From an uncultured Treponema sp. (GTDB taxonomy: Bacteria > Spirochaetota > Spirochaetia > Treponematales > Treponemataceae): a stretch of DNA of 64,000 bases. Where the stretch lies: the NCBI GenBank assembly GCA_946615905.1, contig CAMOIE010000006.1:1-64000 (forward strand), read 5' to 3'. A model generated the notes under the pieces. The model searched no databases and had not been told where the DNA came from. It saw only the letters and a program-made list of their open reading frames with translations. This document shows positions 36,275-44,872 of this stretch, in pieces. The position numbers and the translations under genes are program-made. Each line of letters opens with the position of its first letter. Position 1 is the first letter of the stretch.

Positions 36275-37369
36275 TTACTTTTTTTTATCGAGTAAATTAA
36301 ACTGTGCGTAAATCACCGCAATCGCAGAGAAATACTCATTAGGAATTATATCACCAATTTTAGTTTGTGAATAGAGTCCGCGCGCCAAAGGACGATTTTC
36401 CACCATCGGAATTCCGTCCTCGCGGGCATATCTTTTGATAATCTGGGCCTCGTTGTCCTGCCCCTTGGCCATGACCTTGGGGCCTGGGTCTTTAGAGTCA
36501 TATTTCAAGGCGACCGCAAAGTGGGTCGGGTTGGTGATGACAACATCAGACTCAGCGACTGCTTTCGGAATATTGCGGCGTAGCATCTCGCGTCTGGCCT
36601 GCTCAAGACGGTTTTTGACCTCTGGGTCCCCCTCCATTTCCTTGTATTCCTGTTTGACTTCCTGTTTGGTCATCTTCATGGATTCCAAAAACTGGTGCTT
36701 TTGCACAAAATAGTCGGGAATTGAAATCGCAAGCAACATGACAGCCCCTGCAATAAGAATCTGCGCCCCAGTCCAGGCAATCCGTCCAACAGCGGACATT
36801 ACGTTTGAAGTTCCGAGCATTTTTAAAATCACCGGGACGTTCGCGGAAATTATCAGGTAGGCTGCGATTCCGATAAAGGTGACTTTGGCAATAGACTTGA
36901 AGACATTGAAGCCCCCCTCGAATGAAAAGAGGGTCCTGCGTAAATACTGGCCGATATTCGGGGCGATTTTTGAAAACTGTGGGGTTATCGTTTTCGTCGT
37001 AAACAGAAATCCTCGATTTTGGATTATGTTTCCAACAACTCCTGCAATGATTCCAAAGAGGGCAAGAGGACCTGTCATCCTCAGAATATTCAAAAGAAAA
37101 TAAGTGTAAAATTCCTTTTGGGTCACGTCTGCGTCAGTGCAGTGCTTAAAATAGTAGACATAAATTTGAGCACACCAACGCAAAAAATAGGGGGCTGCAA
37201 TCACAAGGGCGACAACGGTAAAAATTAGAACAAGAGCACCGTTAAGCTCCTGACTTTTTGCTACGCGCCCCTCCTCTCGGGCTTTTCGTAATTTATACTC
37301 TGAAGGTTCCTCTGTTCGTCCTTCGTCTTCAGCCGCAAACCACTGGAGGTCAATCTCGTCAAAAGTCAC
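36275..37369 (-). CDS. flhB: Flagellar export switch protein FlhB
   Basis: Export-gate subunit that changes substrate class from hook to filament after self-cleavage. 364 residues: four membrane helices (about 45-215) and a C-terminal cytoplasmic domain. The autocleavage motif NPTH is at residues 280-283 (VVITNPTHFAVAL), intact. The N-terminus carries the EGRTEEPSEYKLRKAREEGR segment typical of the family. The start overlaps the fliR stop by 4 nt. Confidence 0.96.
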   Translation of the reverse strand: MTFDEIDLQWFAAEDEGRTEEPSEYKLRKAREEGRVAKSQELNGALVLIFTVVALVIAAPYFLRWCAQIYVYYFKHCTDADVTQKEFYTYFLLNILRMTGPLALFGIIAGVVGNIIQNRGFLFTTKTITPQFSKIAPNIGQYLRRTLFSFEGGFNVFKSIAKVTFIGIAAYLIISANVPVILKMLGTSNVMSAVGRIAWTGAQILIAGAVMLLAISIPDYFVQKHQFLESMKMTKQEVKQEYKEMEGDPEVKNRLEQARREMLRRNIPKAVAESDVVITNPTHFAVALKYDSKDPGPKVMAKGQDNEAQIIKRYAREDGIPMVENRPLARGLYSQTKIGDIIPNEYFSAIAVIYAQFNLLDKKK

Positions 37370-38193
37370 AGAATACCTCCTTTTGGATTTTGAATGATAA
37401 ATTTGGCAAAAAGCTCTTCAATTAAAGCAAATCCGCCCTCAAATGAAGTCACAAAGAATTTTGCAAGTGGCTCCATCAAAAAGAAAATGATTCCAAAGGA
37501 AACGCAGATCATAATCGGGAAGCCCTCGGAAAGAAGATTCATCTGCGGGGCGGCCTTTGACAAGATTCCCATGGAGACAGATATCAAGGCCAAAACGCCG
37601 ATAATCGGCAGGGCAATTACAAAAGCATCGGCAAAAAGCTTTGTCAGACCGGAAAGCAAAAATGTCAGAAGTTCAGAACGGGCGGCGGCTATAGTCAAAG
37701 TGAAGGCATTCAGCGATGAAAATGAATTTACAAGTGCCTCTGAAAAAAGCCTCATCATCCAGCCTGACTGCATAAAAATCAGCATAGCGAACATATTGAA
37801 AAACTGGCCCATCAGAGGATTCTCAACTTGACTCAAAGAATCGTAGACTTCAGAGGCAGAAAATCCCATCTGGAAGGCAAAAAACTGACCCGCCGTTGAA
37901 AAGGCCGCGAAAATAATCGAAATGTAAAATCCCATGATAATTCCGATTACGGCCTCCCCCGCAAGACAGATTATGTAAGGAATTGAAAAGGAGCCGTCCA
38001 AGCTGACGACAGACCCATAAACGGAAAGGTCGACGTTGGGAAAAAGAAGAAAGGCCATGTAGCCTGCCAAGGCGACTTTTGCGGCACGGGAAACATTGCG
38101 CATTGAAAAAAGAGGAAGTGTAAGCAAAAGCGTAAAAGATCTGGCCGCCAAAATCAAAAAAAGCGGAGCCTGACTTATGATTCTGTCAATCAT
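37366..38193 (-). CDS. fliR: Flagellar export protein FliR
   Basis: Integral membrane component of the export gate, forming the FliPQR channel. The 275-residue protein is hydrophobic with several membrane helices; AGEAVIGIIMGFYISIIFAA and AGQFFAFQMGFSAS around residues 95-130 are the most conserved FliR parts. It follows fliQ by 25 nt and overlaps flhB by 4 nt, the standard P-Q-R-B order. Confidence 0.95.
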   Translation of the reverse strand: MIDRIISQAPLFLILAARSFTLLLTLPLFSMRNVSRAAKVALAGYMAFLLFPNVDLSVYGSVVSLDGSFSIPYIICLAGEAVIGIIMGFYISIIFAAFSTAGQFFAFQMGFSASEVYDSLSQVENPLMGQFFNMFAMLIFMQSGWMMRLFSEALVNSFSSLNAFTLTIAAARSELLTFLLSGLTKLFADAFVIALPIIGVLALISVSMGILSKAAPQMNLLSEGFPIMICVSFGIIFFLMEPLAKFFVTSFEGGFALIEELFAKFIIQNPKGGIL

Positions 38194-38218
38194 TTTCCCA
38201 CCCAGTCAAAATTAAAAA

Positions 38219-38488
38219 TCAGCGGGCAAGGGAAGGAATCATATTGAAGAGGGCCGAGGCATAGCCTGTCATGCGGAGGAACATCCAACCGCCTAGAAGG
38301 GCAATCATTCCCAGAATCACGAGCATTTTGGGCAAAAATGTAAGGGTCTGCTCCTGAATTGAGGTGGTCGCTTGAAAAATCGCAATTACAAGACCGACCG
38401 CAATTGCGGCGATCAGGGGCGGTGCACACTGAATAAAGACCTCAAGAACGGCTCGTCGAACAAGACTGACAACCTGCGTAATATCCAT
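38219..38488 (-). CDS. fliQ: Flagellar export protein FliQ
   Basis: Small membrane subunit of the FliPQR export channel. The 89-residue length matches the family exactly. Two membrane helices (about 18-40 and 55-75) flank the conserved FQATTSIQEQTLTFLPK turn. It starts 22 nt after fliP, in canonical order. Confidence 0.95.
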   Translation of the reverse strand: MDITQVVSLVRRAVLEVFIQCAPPLIAAIAVGLVIAIFQATTSIQEQTLTFLPKMLVILGMIALLGGWMFLRMTGYASALFNMIPSLAR

Positions 38489-38510
38489 AAAATCCTCCCG
38501 TTATTTTTTT

Positions 38511-39374
38511 TTACATGAACTGGGCGACAGAATTAAAGAGATTCGTCGTCAGCAAGCCCCAACCGTCCACAAGAACGAAAAGCAGCAATTTAAATGGCAT
38601 TGAAATCTGAACCGGTGGCAGCATCATCATACCCATGGACATCAAGATTGAAGCGACAACCATGTCGACCACGATAAATGGAATGTACAAGATGACACCG
38701 ATTTTAAATGCGACCGTAAGCTCGTGCAGGATATAGGCCGGAATTATGACGTACATCGGCAGGTCGCGGTAAGTCTCAGGCTGTTTTTCAAGCTTGGCCA
38801 TGCGGGCAATAGCTCCAATAGCCTTTTGGTCCCGCATCTGGCTGAGCATAAAGACTTTAATCGGCTCCTCTGCCTTTACAAACGCCTCCTCCATAGTCAG
38901 CTCCCCGTTTGAAAGGGGCTTGAAAGAATCATTGTAGACCCGCGTAAAAACCGGCCACATGATAAAAAGGGTCATGAAAAGGGCGATTCCGTTCAAAACC
39001 GCCGTCGGAGGAACCTGCTGCAAGGAAAGGGCGCGCTTTATAAAGTCAAGGACGATTGAAAAGCGCAGAAAGCAGGTCGTGAGAATCAAAATTGACGGGG
39101 CAAGGGTCAGAATCGTAAGTAACAGCAAAATCTGCACTGAGAATGCCATCTGCTGGCCGGTGCGGGGCTGTGTTATGTTTATGTCGATATTCGGAAAAGG
39201 AGAATTTCTCACGTCGCCAGACATCTCGGTGCGACCATTCGTGGAGCCTTGGGCAAAACCAGAATTCTGCCGTGACTGTGAGAAAGTCGGAAGCAGGCAG
39301 AAAATAGAAAGGAAGGCAAAAAGGACGATTTTAGGAAGCCTTTTGTGAAAAAACAAAGTGATTTCTTTTCTCAT
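38511..39374 (-). CDS. fliP: Flagellar export protein FliP
   Basis: Core subunit of the FliPQR export channel. 287 residues with an N-terminal signal peptide (about 10-32, as usual for FliP), a 50-residue periplasmic stretch, then four membrane helices. Conserved segments: ILTTCFLRFSIVLDFIKRAL, ALFMTLFIMWPVF, and near the C-terminus MGMMMLPPVQISMPFKLLLFVLVDGW, given here in two parts because MGMMMLPP starts it. It overlaps the end of fliO by 4 nt. Confidence 0.95.
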   Translation of the reverse strand: MRKEITLFFHKRLPKIVLFAFLSIFCLLPTFSQSRQNSGFAQGSTNGRTEMSGDVRNSPFPNIDINITQPRTGQQMAFSVQILLLLTILTLAPSILILTTCFLRFSIVLDFIKRALSLQQVPPTAVLNGIALFMTLFIMWPVFTRVYNDSFKPLSNGELTMEEAFVKAEEPIKVFMLSQMRDQKAIGAIARMAKLEKQPETYRDLPMYVIIPAYILHELTVAFKIGVILYIPFIVVDMVVASILMSMGMMMLPPVQISMPFKLLLFVLVDGWGLLTTNLFNSVAQFM

Positions 39375-40057
39375 AGCTGACTTCCTTCCGTATCTGATGA
39401 AGAGTCTTTAGAAAGGTCACGGTCAAACTGCTCGCGCTGGCGGCGCAAAAGAGAGGAGACGGAGCTTCCTGAAAAAGCGGTTCCTCCCTCCCCCTCAGTT
39501 CTGGGGCCGCCCGGCATGAATATGTCGAGAATATCAGCGAATGAGCGGGGTTTTTTGACGTTTGAATTTTTGTCAGCGTAGAGGTTCATCAACTGAATCA
39601 GCTCCTTGTCGGTCACCTCGCCGATTTGAGAGATTGAGGAGTCGGTCACTCCTAGAATATAGGCCTTGTCCAAAAGAGTGACAATGTAAATCGATTTTCC
39701 CGGAGAAAGAGTTATGTGAGAGACGTTCCGCAAAAAAGGGTCGGCCTTGTTCTGAGCCTCAACGTTTCCCTTGAAAAAGCGGAATATAACGTAAACAGCC
39801 CCGGCGACAATTGCCAGAGCCAGAATCATGCGAAATAATATCCAGAATGAAGAAGGTTGTTTTTGCTGCGGATTTTCACCCGTGGCAGTAGAAAAATCAA
39901 TCGGCTTGTCGAGCAGCGATTCAGCCGGACTTGCTGCATTCGTCACTTCAGTTTCCGCCGAAGGAGTCCCGCCAGAAGAAGACTGGGCTGAAAGCGGCAG
40001 TCCCGCAGAAAGCAGAAAAGCCGCCAGCAGCGTCAAAAATAATTTTTTTACGTTCAT
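39371..40057 (-). CDS. fliO: Flagellar export-gate assembly protein FliO/FliZ
   Basis: 228 residues: signal peptide (about 5-24), a periplasmic Ser/Thr/Ala-rich stretch, one membrane helix (about 73-92, FRMILALAIVAGAVYVIFRF) and a cytoplasmic domain with the typical FliO pattern NVSHITLSPGKSIYIVTLLDKAYILG. In T. pallidum the equivalent gene is called fliZ. FliO assists assembly of the FliP ring. Its place just before fliP supports the call although FliO sequences diverge strongly. After it comes a disordered charged tail. Confidence 0.85.
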   Translation of the reverse strand: MNVKKLFLTLLAAFLLSAGLPLSAQSSSGGTPSAETEVTNAASPAESLLDKPIDFSTATGENPQQKQPSSFWILFRMILALAIVAGAVYVIFRFFKGNVEAQNKADPFLRNVSHITLSPGKSIYIVTLLDKAYILGVTDSSISQIGEVTDKELIQLMNLYADKNSNVKKPRSFADILDIFMPGGPRTEGEGGTAFSGSSVSSLLRRQREQFDRDLSKDSSSDTEGSQL

Positions 40058-40104
40058 TTTCCCACCCGTTTTTTAATGCACAGTAAAATCTCTATAATGA
40101 AAAA

Positions 40105-40142
40105 ATGAAAAATCAAAGCTATCCCCCTGCCCGATTTTTCAT
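40105..40142. repeat. Inverted repeat between fliY and fliO
   Basis: ATGAAAAATC (40105-40114) and GATTTTTCAT (40133-40142) are perfect complements (10 bp) with an 18-nt loop, in the 115-bp gap between fliY and fliO. It could be a weak hairpin that reduces expression of genes after fliY, or an operator. No U-run typical of a terminator follows on the minus strand. Confidence 0.4.
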
Positions 40143-40172
40143 TTTCAACCCGACTGTCTAACTGTCGTATTT

Positions 40173-41342
40173 TTAAGAAAGCTCTGAGACCCGCTCCATC
40201 GGAGAAAGAATCTCGGTTACGCGGACACCGAAGTTTTCATCGATGACTACGACCTCACCCTTGGCAATCGGCTTGTGGTTGACAAGAATATCAACCGGTT
40301 CACCGGCGAGCTTGTCCAACTCGATGATTGTACCCTCGCCCATTCCAAGGATTTCCTTGATCTGCTTTTTGGTGCGGCCAAGCTCTACGGTCATCTCCAT
40401 GAAAACGTCCATGATAAGACCGATGTTGCCCTGCTCCTGGATTCCGGTATTCCCGGCAAGATTCGGATACTGGACGGGCTGAACGTTCGGAGTGTTCATT
40501 CCCATCATCGGGCTCATACCGCCCATAGGCATTCCCATTCCGCCCATTGGCATACCACCGCCCATAGCCATTCCACCCATAGCACCCATGCCACCCATGG
40601 CCATCTGGGGCTGCTGCATTTGCATCTGAGGCTGAGCCGCACCACCGAGAGAAGCCATGTCAGCGGCACTGAGTGCCCCGCCCATGCTCTCAGCGGCAGG
40701 AGCAGAACCTCCGCCAAGCGCGGAAGCCATTCCGTTTGCGACAGACTCAGAGACTGCCTCCCAAATTGTGTAGGCATCGCCTCCGAGATTTACTGGGTAT
40801 GTAAAAAGTGCGAAAGAGCCTTGCGGGATGCGAACCATAGCCTTAGGCACATGAACGGCCTCCGGCGGATTGGTGGCAAGTCCGGGCAGTTTTCCGCCCT
40901 CAGAGAGTTTCTGGATTTCAGAGCCAGAATGATTTGAAATCACCTCGCCGATTACGGAAAGAGCCATGTCGTCAAGCTCTGCGTTTTCTTCTTTATTGAT
41001 AAGACCGGTCAGTTTCTGGCTGAATTCCGGTGCCAAAAGAAAGAGGTGGTCTCCGTTCAAACCTGCGTTATAGTCAGCCATGACAGCGACAACCATTTCT
41101 GGAAGTTTAGCCAAAAGCTGGTCGCGGTTTGCAACTTCAACAACAGGCTTTCCGAATGAGAATTCGCTGCCGGTCATCGTGTTCAGTTTTGAACAAACCT
41201 CATCCTTTATGCCGTCCGCAAATTTTTCGAGGGTTGCCGTGTCGATTGACGAAGAACTTCCTCCGGCAGGGGCCATACCGCCCATGTCAACTCCGGACAA
41301 CAATGCATCAATTTCGTCCTGTGAAATAGCTCCATCACTCAT
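40173..41342 (-). CDS. fliY: Flagellar C-ring switch protein FliY (FliN family)
   Basis: C-ring component taking part in the rotational switch. It has 389 residues from ATG 41342 (AAGGAG upstream; the longer reading to 41375 lies inside fliM). The N-terminal AISQDEIDALLSG resembles the FliM CheY-binding motif. A middle CheC-like domain follows (about 40-215, ENAELDDMALSVIGEVISNH). Next is an unusual Met/Gly linker (about 235-290) with GGM-type repeats. The C-terminal SpoA (FliN) domain runs about 310-385 (VELGRTKKQIKEIL, AGEPVDILVNHKPIAKGEV). The start overlaps the end of fliM by 8 nt. Confidence 0.93.
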   Translation of the reverse strand: MSDGAISQDEIDALLSGVDMGGMAPAGGSSSSIDTATLEKFADGIKDEVCSKLNTMTGSEFSFGKPVVEVANRDQLLAKLPEMVVAVMADYNAGLNGDHLFLLAPEFSQKLTGLINKEENAELDDMALSVIGEVISNHSGSEIQKLSEGGKLPGLATNPPEAVHVPKAMVRIPQGSFALFTYPVNLGGDAYTIWEAVSESVANGMASALGGGSAPAAESMGGALSAADMASLGGAAQPQMQMQQPQMAMGGMGAMGGMAMGGGMPMGGMGMPMGGMSPMMGMNTPNVQPVQYPNLAGNTGIQEQGNIGLIMDVFMEMTVELGRTKKQIKEILGMGEGTIIELDKLAGEPVDILVNHKPIAKGEVVVIDENFGVRVTEILSPMERVSELS

Positions 41343-42369
41343 ACGATTCTTCTCCTTCTGCGGATAACTCTTCAAACTCGTCAGTTTCAGTATCGTCTAT
41401 TTTTCCGATAACCTGAACCGCCATCTTTTTACCGACAACGCCAGGCTGACAGTAAAATTTCTTTTTTGTGCCTACACTCAATGTAAGCGGGTCTCCCACC
41501 TTCACCGTTGAAAGACGTACCACATCCCCCGTACGGAGGGAAAGAACATCGCGGATTGGCAGGTTTATAGTTCCGATTTCGGCGGTTACGTCCATCGAAA
41601 CATCTGAAAGTTTTTCTTTTAATGTACCCATGTACTGGGTCGTTGAACTTCTTCTGACCGAAGAGAACCAGAACTGTGAAGACAGCTTTGAGATAATCGG
41701 CTCAATAGTCAGATAAGGAATACAGAAGTTCATCATTCCTTCCTCATCACCGACCTTTGTCTCAAGGGTGACAAGGACAACCATTTCGGAAGGAGGAACA
41801 ATCTGGGCGAACTGCGGGTTAGTCTCAATCTGGCCGAGTCGCGGGCGGAGGTCAATAACCTGAGTCCAAGCCTCGCGCATGTTGGCAAGAATACGGACGA
41901 TGATTCCTTCCATTACAGACTGCTCGATATCGGTTAAATCACGGGAAACCTTCGCCCCCTGACCTGTACCACCGAACAAGCGGTCAATCATACTGAATGT
42001 AATCGCCGGGTCAATCTCAAGGACTGCGTTTCCCTTCAAAGGATCCATGTTGATTACGGCCAAAGTTGTCGGCGTCGGAATTGAGCGGATAAACTCCTCG
42101 TAAGTCAACTGGTCAACGGAAGCTACATGAACGTGGACAAGCGAGCGCAACTGGGCAGAGAGAGAAGTCGTTGTAAGACGTGCAAATGTCTCATGCATGA
42201 TTGAAACCGTACGGATTTGTTCCTTTGAGAATTTGTCCGGACGTTTAAAATCATAAATCTTGATTTTGCGTGTATCACTGACCGGCTTAAAGTCATCTGC
42301 GTTCGATTCACCCGAACTGATGGCTTGGAGCAATTGGTCAATCTCATCTTGTGACAGAACTTCGTTCAT
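41335..42369 (-). CDS. fliM: Flagellar motor switch protein FliM
   Basis: C-ring protein that binds phosphorylated CheY and sets rotation direction. 344 residues: N-terminal CheY-binding motif LSQDEIDQLLQAI at about 5-17; middle domain with HETFARLTTTSLSAQLRS and DRLFGGTGQG; C-terminal SpoA domain (about 250-320, INLPIRDVLSLRTGDVVRL). The ATG has AAAAGGTGGG about 9 nt upstream. fliL precedes it by 63 nt and fliY overlaps its end. Confidence 0.96.
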   Translation of the reverse strand: MNEVLSQDEIDQLLQAISSGESNADDFKPVSDTRKIKIYDFKRPDKFSKEQIRTVSIMHETFARLTTTSLSAQLRSLVHVHVASVDQLTYEEFIRSIPTPTTLAVINMDPLKGNAVLEIDPAITFSMIDRLFGGTGQGAKVSRDLTDIEQSVMEGIIVRILANMREAWTQVIDLRPRLGQIETNPQFAQIVPPSEMVVLVTLETKVGDEEGMMNFCIPYLTIEPIISKLSSQFWFSSVRRSSTTQYMGTLKEKLSDVSMDVTAEIGTINLPIRDVLSLRTGDVVRLSTVKVGDPLTLSVGTKKKFYCQPGVVGKKMAVQVIGKIDDTETDEFEELSAEGEESYE

Positions 42370-42432
42370 GTCTTACCCACCTTTTAATACCCGAAACGCT
42401 AGATTAAAAATCAAAAAAAGATTTTTAACTGC

Positions 42433-42987
42433 TTACTGCTGAACAACGTCAAGCTGCATAAAACGTACAGCCTTGATTTTTGAAGAACTCAGGATTGAAT
42501 CGTTGATATAATTTCTTATCTCAAGCTGCAAAGACTCTTCCTGATCCGGCTTCAATTCTTCAACTGTCTTACCTGTAAAACATCGGCGTAAATAGTCTTT
42601 AAGTTCAATGTTTCTTTGTGTAATTTCCGTTGAACAAGCCTTGTCTTCATGCTTGTAGCCAAGAACAACCTCAACGACAACAGAAGCAGGATTTGCCTCG
42701 TTGGTTTTTGTGCGGATTGTTCCCAATGACGTGTACCAGTCAAGGATTTCGCGGTTTGTATTCACGTCTTCCGTGACAGGAACTGCTGCGACCTGAGTCT
42801 GGTTTTTAGTCACCAGCTTTACAACAAAGAAAGAAACTGTTCCTATTAGAATAATCGCGCCAAGGGCAATGGCAACCCATTTCAAAAGAACAGGCAAAAG
42901 ACCGCCGACACCCTTTCCTTTTGAGGGAGAAGAAGAACCACCGTCTCCGCCTGCGTCATCAAGGCCCATATCATCTGTATCTGCCAT
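42433..42987 (-). CDS. fliL: Flagellar basal-body-associated protein FliL
   Basis: Single-pass membrane protein that sits around the stator and affects torque and stator recruitment. 184 residues: a Gly/Asp/Ser-rich cytoplasmic N-terminus, a membrane helix at about 33-57 (LLKWVAIALGAIILIGTVSF), and a periplasmic stomatin-like FliL domain containing VVEVVLGYKHEDKACSTEI and ending VRFMQLDVVQQ. GGAG lies about 9 nt upstream. A sigma-28-like promoter lies in the gap before it (43030-43056). Confidence 0.92.
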   Translation of the reverse strand: MADTDDMGLDDAGGDGGSSSPSKGKGVGGLLPVLLKWVAIALGAIILIGTVSFFVVKLVTKNQTQVAAVPVTEDVNTNREILDWYTSLGTIRTKTNEANPASVVVEVVLGYKHEDKACSTEITQRNIELKDYLRRCFTGKTVEELKPDQEESLQLEIRNYINDSILSSSKIKAVRFMQLDVVQQ

Positions 42988-43029
42988 AAAATGCTCCTTT
43001 TTTCTGAAATTTAATGCTCTCTTTTTAAA

Positions 43030-43056
43030 TAATCGGCATTTTTTACAATAACATTA
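43030..43056 (-). promoter_or_regulatory. Sigma-28-like promoter before fliL
   Basis: On the minus strand TAAT (43056-43053), a 15-nt spacer and GCCGATTA (43037-43030), against the sigma-28 consensus TAAA-N15-GCCGATAA: 3 of 4 and 7 of 8 matches. The -35 overlaps the motB stop codon and the -10 is 42 nt before the fliL ATG. It would allow extra FliA-driven expression of fliL and everything downstream. Confidence 0.6.
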
Positions 43057-43794
43057 AAAATGTCCTTCATCAAGAATTATTATGTCAACCCGGCGGTTGT
43101 AGGCCTTGCCCTCCTCCGTGTCATTCGAGAACATGGGGCGGGTATCGGCATAACCTGCGACAGAGAATTTCTTTTCGTCAACACCAAATTCAGCAAGATA
43201 ATGGAGGACATTCACAGACCTGGCTGCGGAAAGCTCCCAGTTAGATGGGAATCTCTCGTTTGAAACGGGAGTGTTGTCTGTATGCCCCTCAATTCTGAAT
43301 CTGCGGTTGGCAATTTCCGGTTCCTCGAAAAACTGGGAAAGTTTCAGGAGAATCTCCCTGTAAGCGTCAACGTCAATCTCGGCAGAACCTTCCGCAAAGA
43401 AAGAATCAGAGGCCAGTGTAATTACAAGCCCCCTCTCATCAGAAGTAACCGTAATTTTATTTGATTTAATCTCCGGCGCAAAAAGTGAGACCGCCTTCTT
43501 TTTTGCCAAGCTCAAAGACTTTCCCTTTTCAACGGCGGGAAGAGCCATGATCGAGTTTCCCAAGTCGGCCAAGCGTCCCATAGTCAGGGATTGACCGCCA
43601 GTCGGAACCGGCTGCTCAATTGAGTCGGTGGGAATAGAAAGCGATGACTGAATCTGGGAGACCGCCGTGGTATCGACTTCAGAAGGGTCGTACAACATGA
43701 CGAAGAAGCAGAGCATCAGCGTAATCATGTCGCCGTATGTTCCCTGCCAGGCGGTTGACGGTTTTCCAGGCTCTTTCTTTTCTTTTTTAGCCAT
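43054..43794 (-). CDS. motB: Flagellar stator protein MotB
   Basis: Stator subunit anchoring MotA to peptidoglycan and carrying the ion-conducting Asp. 246 residues: cytoplasmic Lys-rich start, one membrane helix (about 20-38, GDMITLMLCFFVMLY) with the critical Asp22, a plug/linker region, and an OmpA-like peptidoglycan-binding domain (about 110-243) with IEGHTDNTPVSNERFPSNWE and AARSVNVLHYL. The helix lacks obvious Na+-type features, but ion choice cannot be settled by eye. It starts 3 nt after motA. Confidence 0.95.
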   Translation of the reverse strand: MAKKEKKEPGKPSTAWQGTYGDMITLMLCFFVMLYDPSEVDTTAVSQIQSSLSIPTDSIEQPVPTGGQSLTMGRLADLGNSIMALPAVEKGKSLSLAKKKAVSLFAPEIKSNKITVTSDERGLVITLASDSFFAEGSAEIDVDAYREILLKLSQFFEEPEIANRRFRIEGHTDNTPVSNERFPSNWELSAARSVNVLHYLAEFGVDEKKFSVAGYADTRPMFSNDTEEGKAYNRRVDIIILDEGHF

Positions 43795-43797
43795 TTA

Positions 43798-44580
43798 CTA
43801 GTCCTTCAAAACATCAGCTTCAATGACTTTGCGCGTCTTAGGATCAAGATACGTAAGAAGTTTCATTGCAAGGATACGGGGGTTGTCACCGGCCTGAATT
43901 GAGAGAACTCCCTCCAAAACCATTTCCTTTGAGGCCATCTCAGATGAGTTCTGTGCCAAAAGCTTCTGTGCGAAAGGACCGATAAGCCAGTTGGCAAGCA
44001 TAGAACCGTACAGAGTAGTAATCAAAGCAACAGCCATGTTTGGACCCAAGGAGCTCTTATCCTCCAAGTTGTTCAACATACCAATCAAACCGATAACGGT
44101 ACCCATCATTCCGAAACCAGGACCGAAACCAGCCCACTGGTTGATAACGTTAACCCATGACATGTGACGGCCTTCTGTCTGGCTCATCTCATTTTCCATA
44201 ATCGCGCGGATAACGTTTCCGTCAGTACCATCGACTACCATGCGGAGGCCTTCCTTCATAAAGGGGTCTTCCAAGTCGTCCAAACCTTCTTCCAAAGCAA
44301 GGATACCTTCGCGGCGGGCCTTTTCCGAAAGGGCTACAAGATTCTGAATCATGGTCTTTTCACCCCAGTCCCAAGTCTTGAAGGCACGCCCCATGATTCC
44401 GAAAATACCGATTGCCTGCTTGAGAGGGGCAACGATGAACATAGTCGCGTAAGAACCACCGATAGTAACGAAAATAGACGGAATATCGATAATACCGCCC
44501 ATCGTACCACCAGATGTAACAACACCGAGTACGATAACCGCCGCACCGCCGACAATACCGATTATTGAAGCTATATCCAT
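43798..44580 (-). CDS. motA: Flagellar stator protein MotA
   Basis: Ion-conducting stator ring protein that pushes on FliG. 260 residues, four membrane helices (about 4-22, 32-50, 145-167, 180-200) and a large cytoplasmic loop between helices 2 and 3. The conserved GFGPGFGMMGTVIGLIGMLN and the following proline-bearing helix with TLYGSMLANWLIGPFAQKL are clear. It follows flbD by 31 nt and leads directly to motB. Confidence 0.96.
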   Translation of the reverse strand: MDIASIIGIVGGAAVIVLGVVTSGGTMGGIIDIPSIFVTIGGSYATMFIVAPLKQAIGIFGIMGRAFKTWDWGEKTMIQNLVALSEKARREGILALEEGLDDLEDPFMKEGLRMVVDGTDGNVIRAIMENEMSQTEGRHMSWVNVINQWAGFGPGFGMMGTVIGLIGMLNNLEDKSSLGPNMAVALITTLYGSMLANWLIGPFAQKLLAQNSSEMASKEMVLEGVLSIQAGDNPRILAMKLLTYLDPKTRKVIEADVLKD

Positions 44581-44611
44581 GAAAGAATCTCCTTTTATAT
44601 CCTTTGCTTTT

Positions 44612-44821
44612 CTATAATTCCTGTTTTGTTATGCCGATTTGCCTGCGGTAAGCCACGATTCTATCGATTAGCTCCTGAGGCTTGTCAGTCACAATAATTT
44701 TTCTGCCGGAAAGCAGCTGAATCGTTACATCCGGATTCTCTTCGATTGTTTCAATCATGTGAGGATTTAGATAATACTTTTTACCGTTCAATTTTGTAAC
44801 TTCTATCATGCTATTTTCCAT
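44612..44821 (-). CDS. flbD: FlbD family flagellar protein
   Basis: 69 residues (65 if translation starts at the Met at 44809). The core MIEVTKLNGKKYYLNPHMIE and TIEENPDVTIQLLSGRKIIV is the FlbD domain, a small protein found just before motA in spirochaetes and many Firmicutes; its molecular role is not established. Neither start has a strong Shine-Dalgarno; AAGGCG lies upstream of 44821. It is the first gene of the large flagellar operon and follows the sigma-28-like promoter at 44873-44899. In other treponemes flgE precedes flbD directly, which is not so here. Confidence 0.88.
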   Translation of the reverse strand: MENSMIEVTKLNGKKYYLNPHMIETIEENPDVTIQLLSGRKIIVTDKPQELIDRIVAYRRQIGITKQEL

Positions 44822-44872
44822 AGTATTCGCCTTGTCGTCAAGTAAAAACGGCAGTACGCTACTACTCTCATT

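Noticed and set aside
40081-40104. Internal promoter before fliO (TATAGA-like hexamer in the fliY-fliO gap)
   Set aside because: No -35 at a suitable distance; AT-rich gap gives such hexamers by chance.
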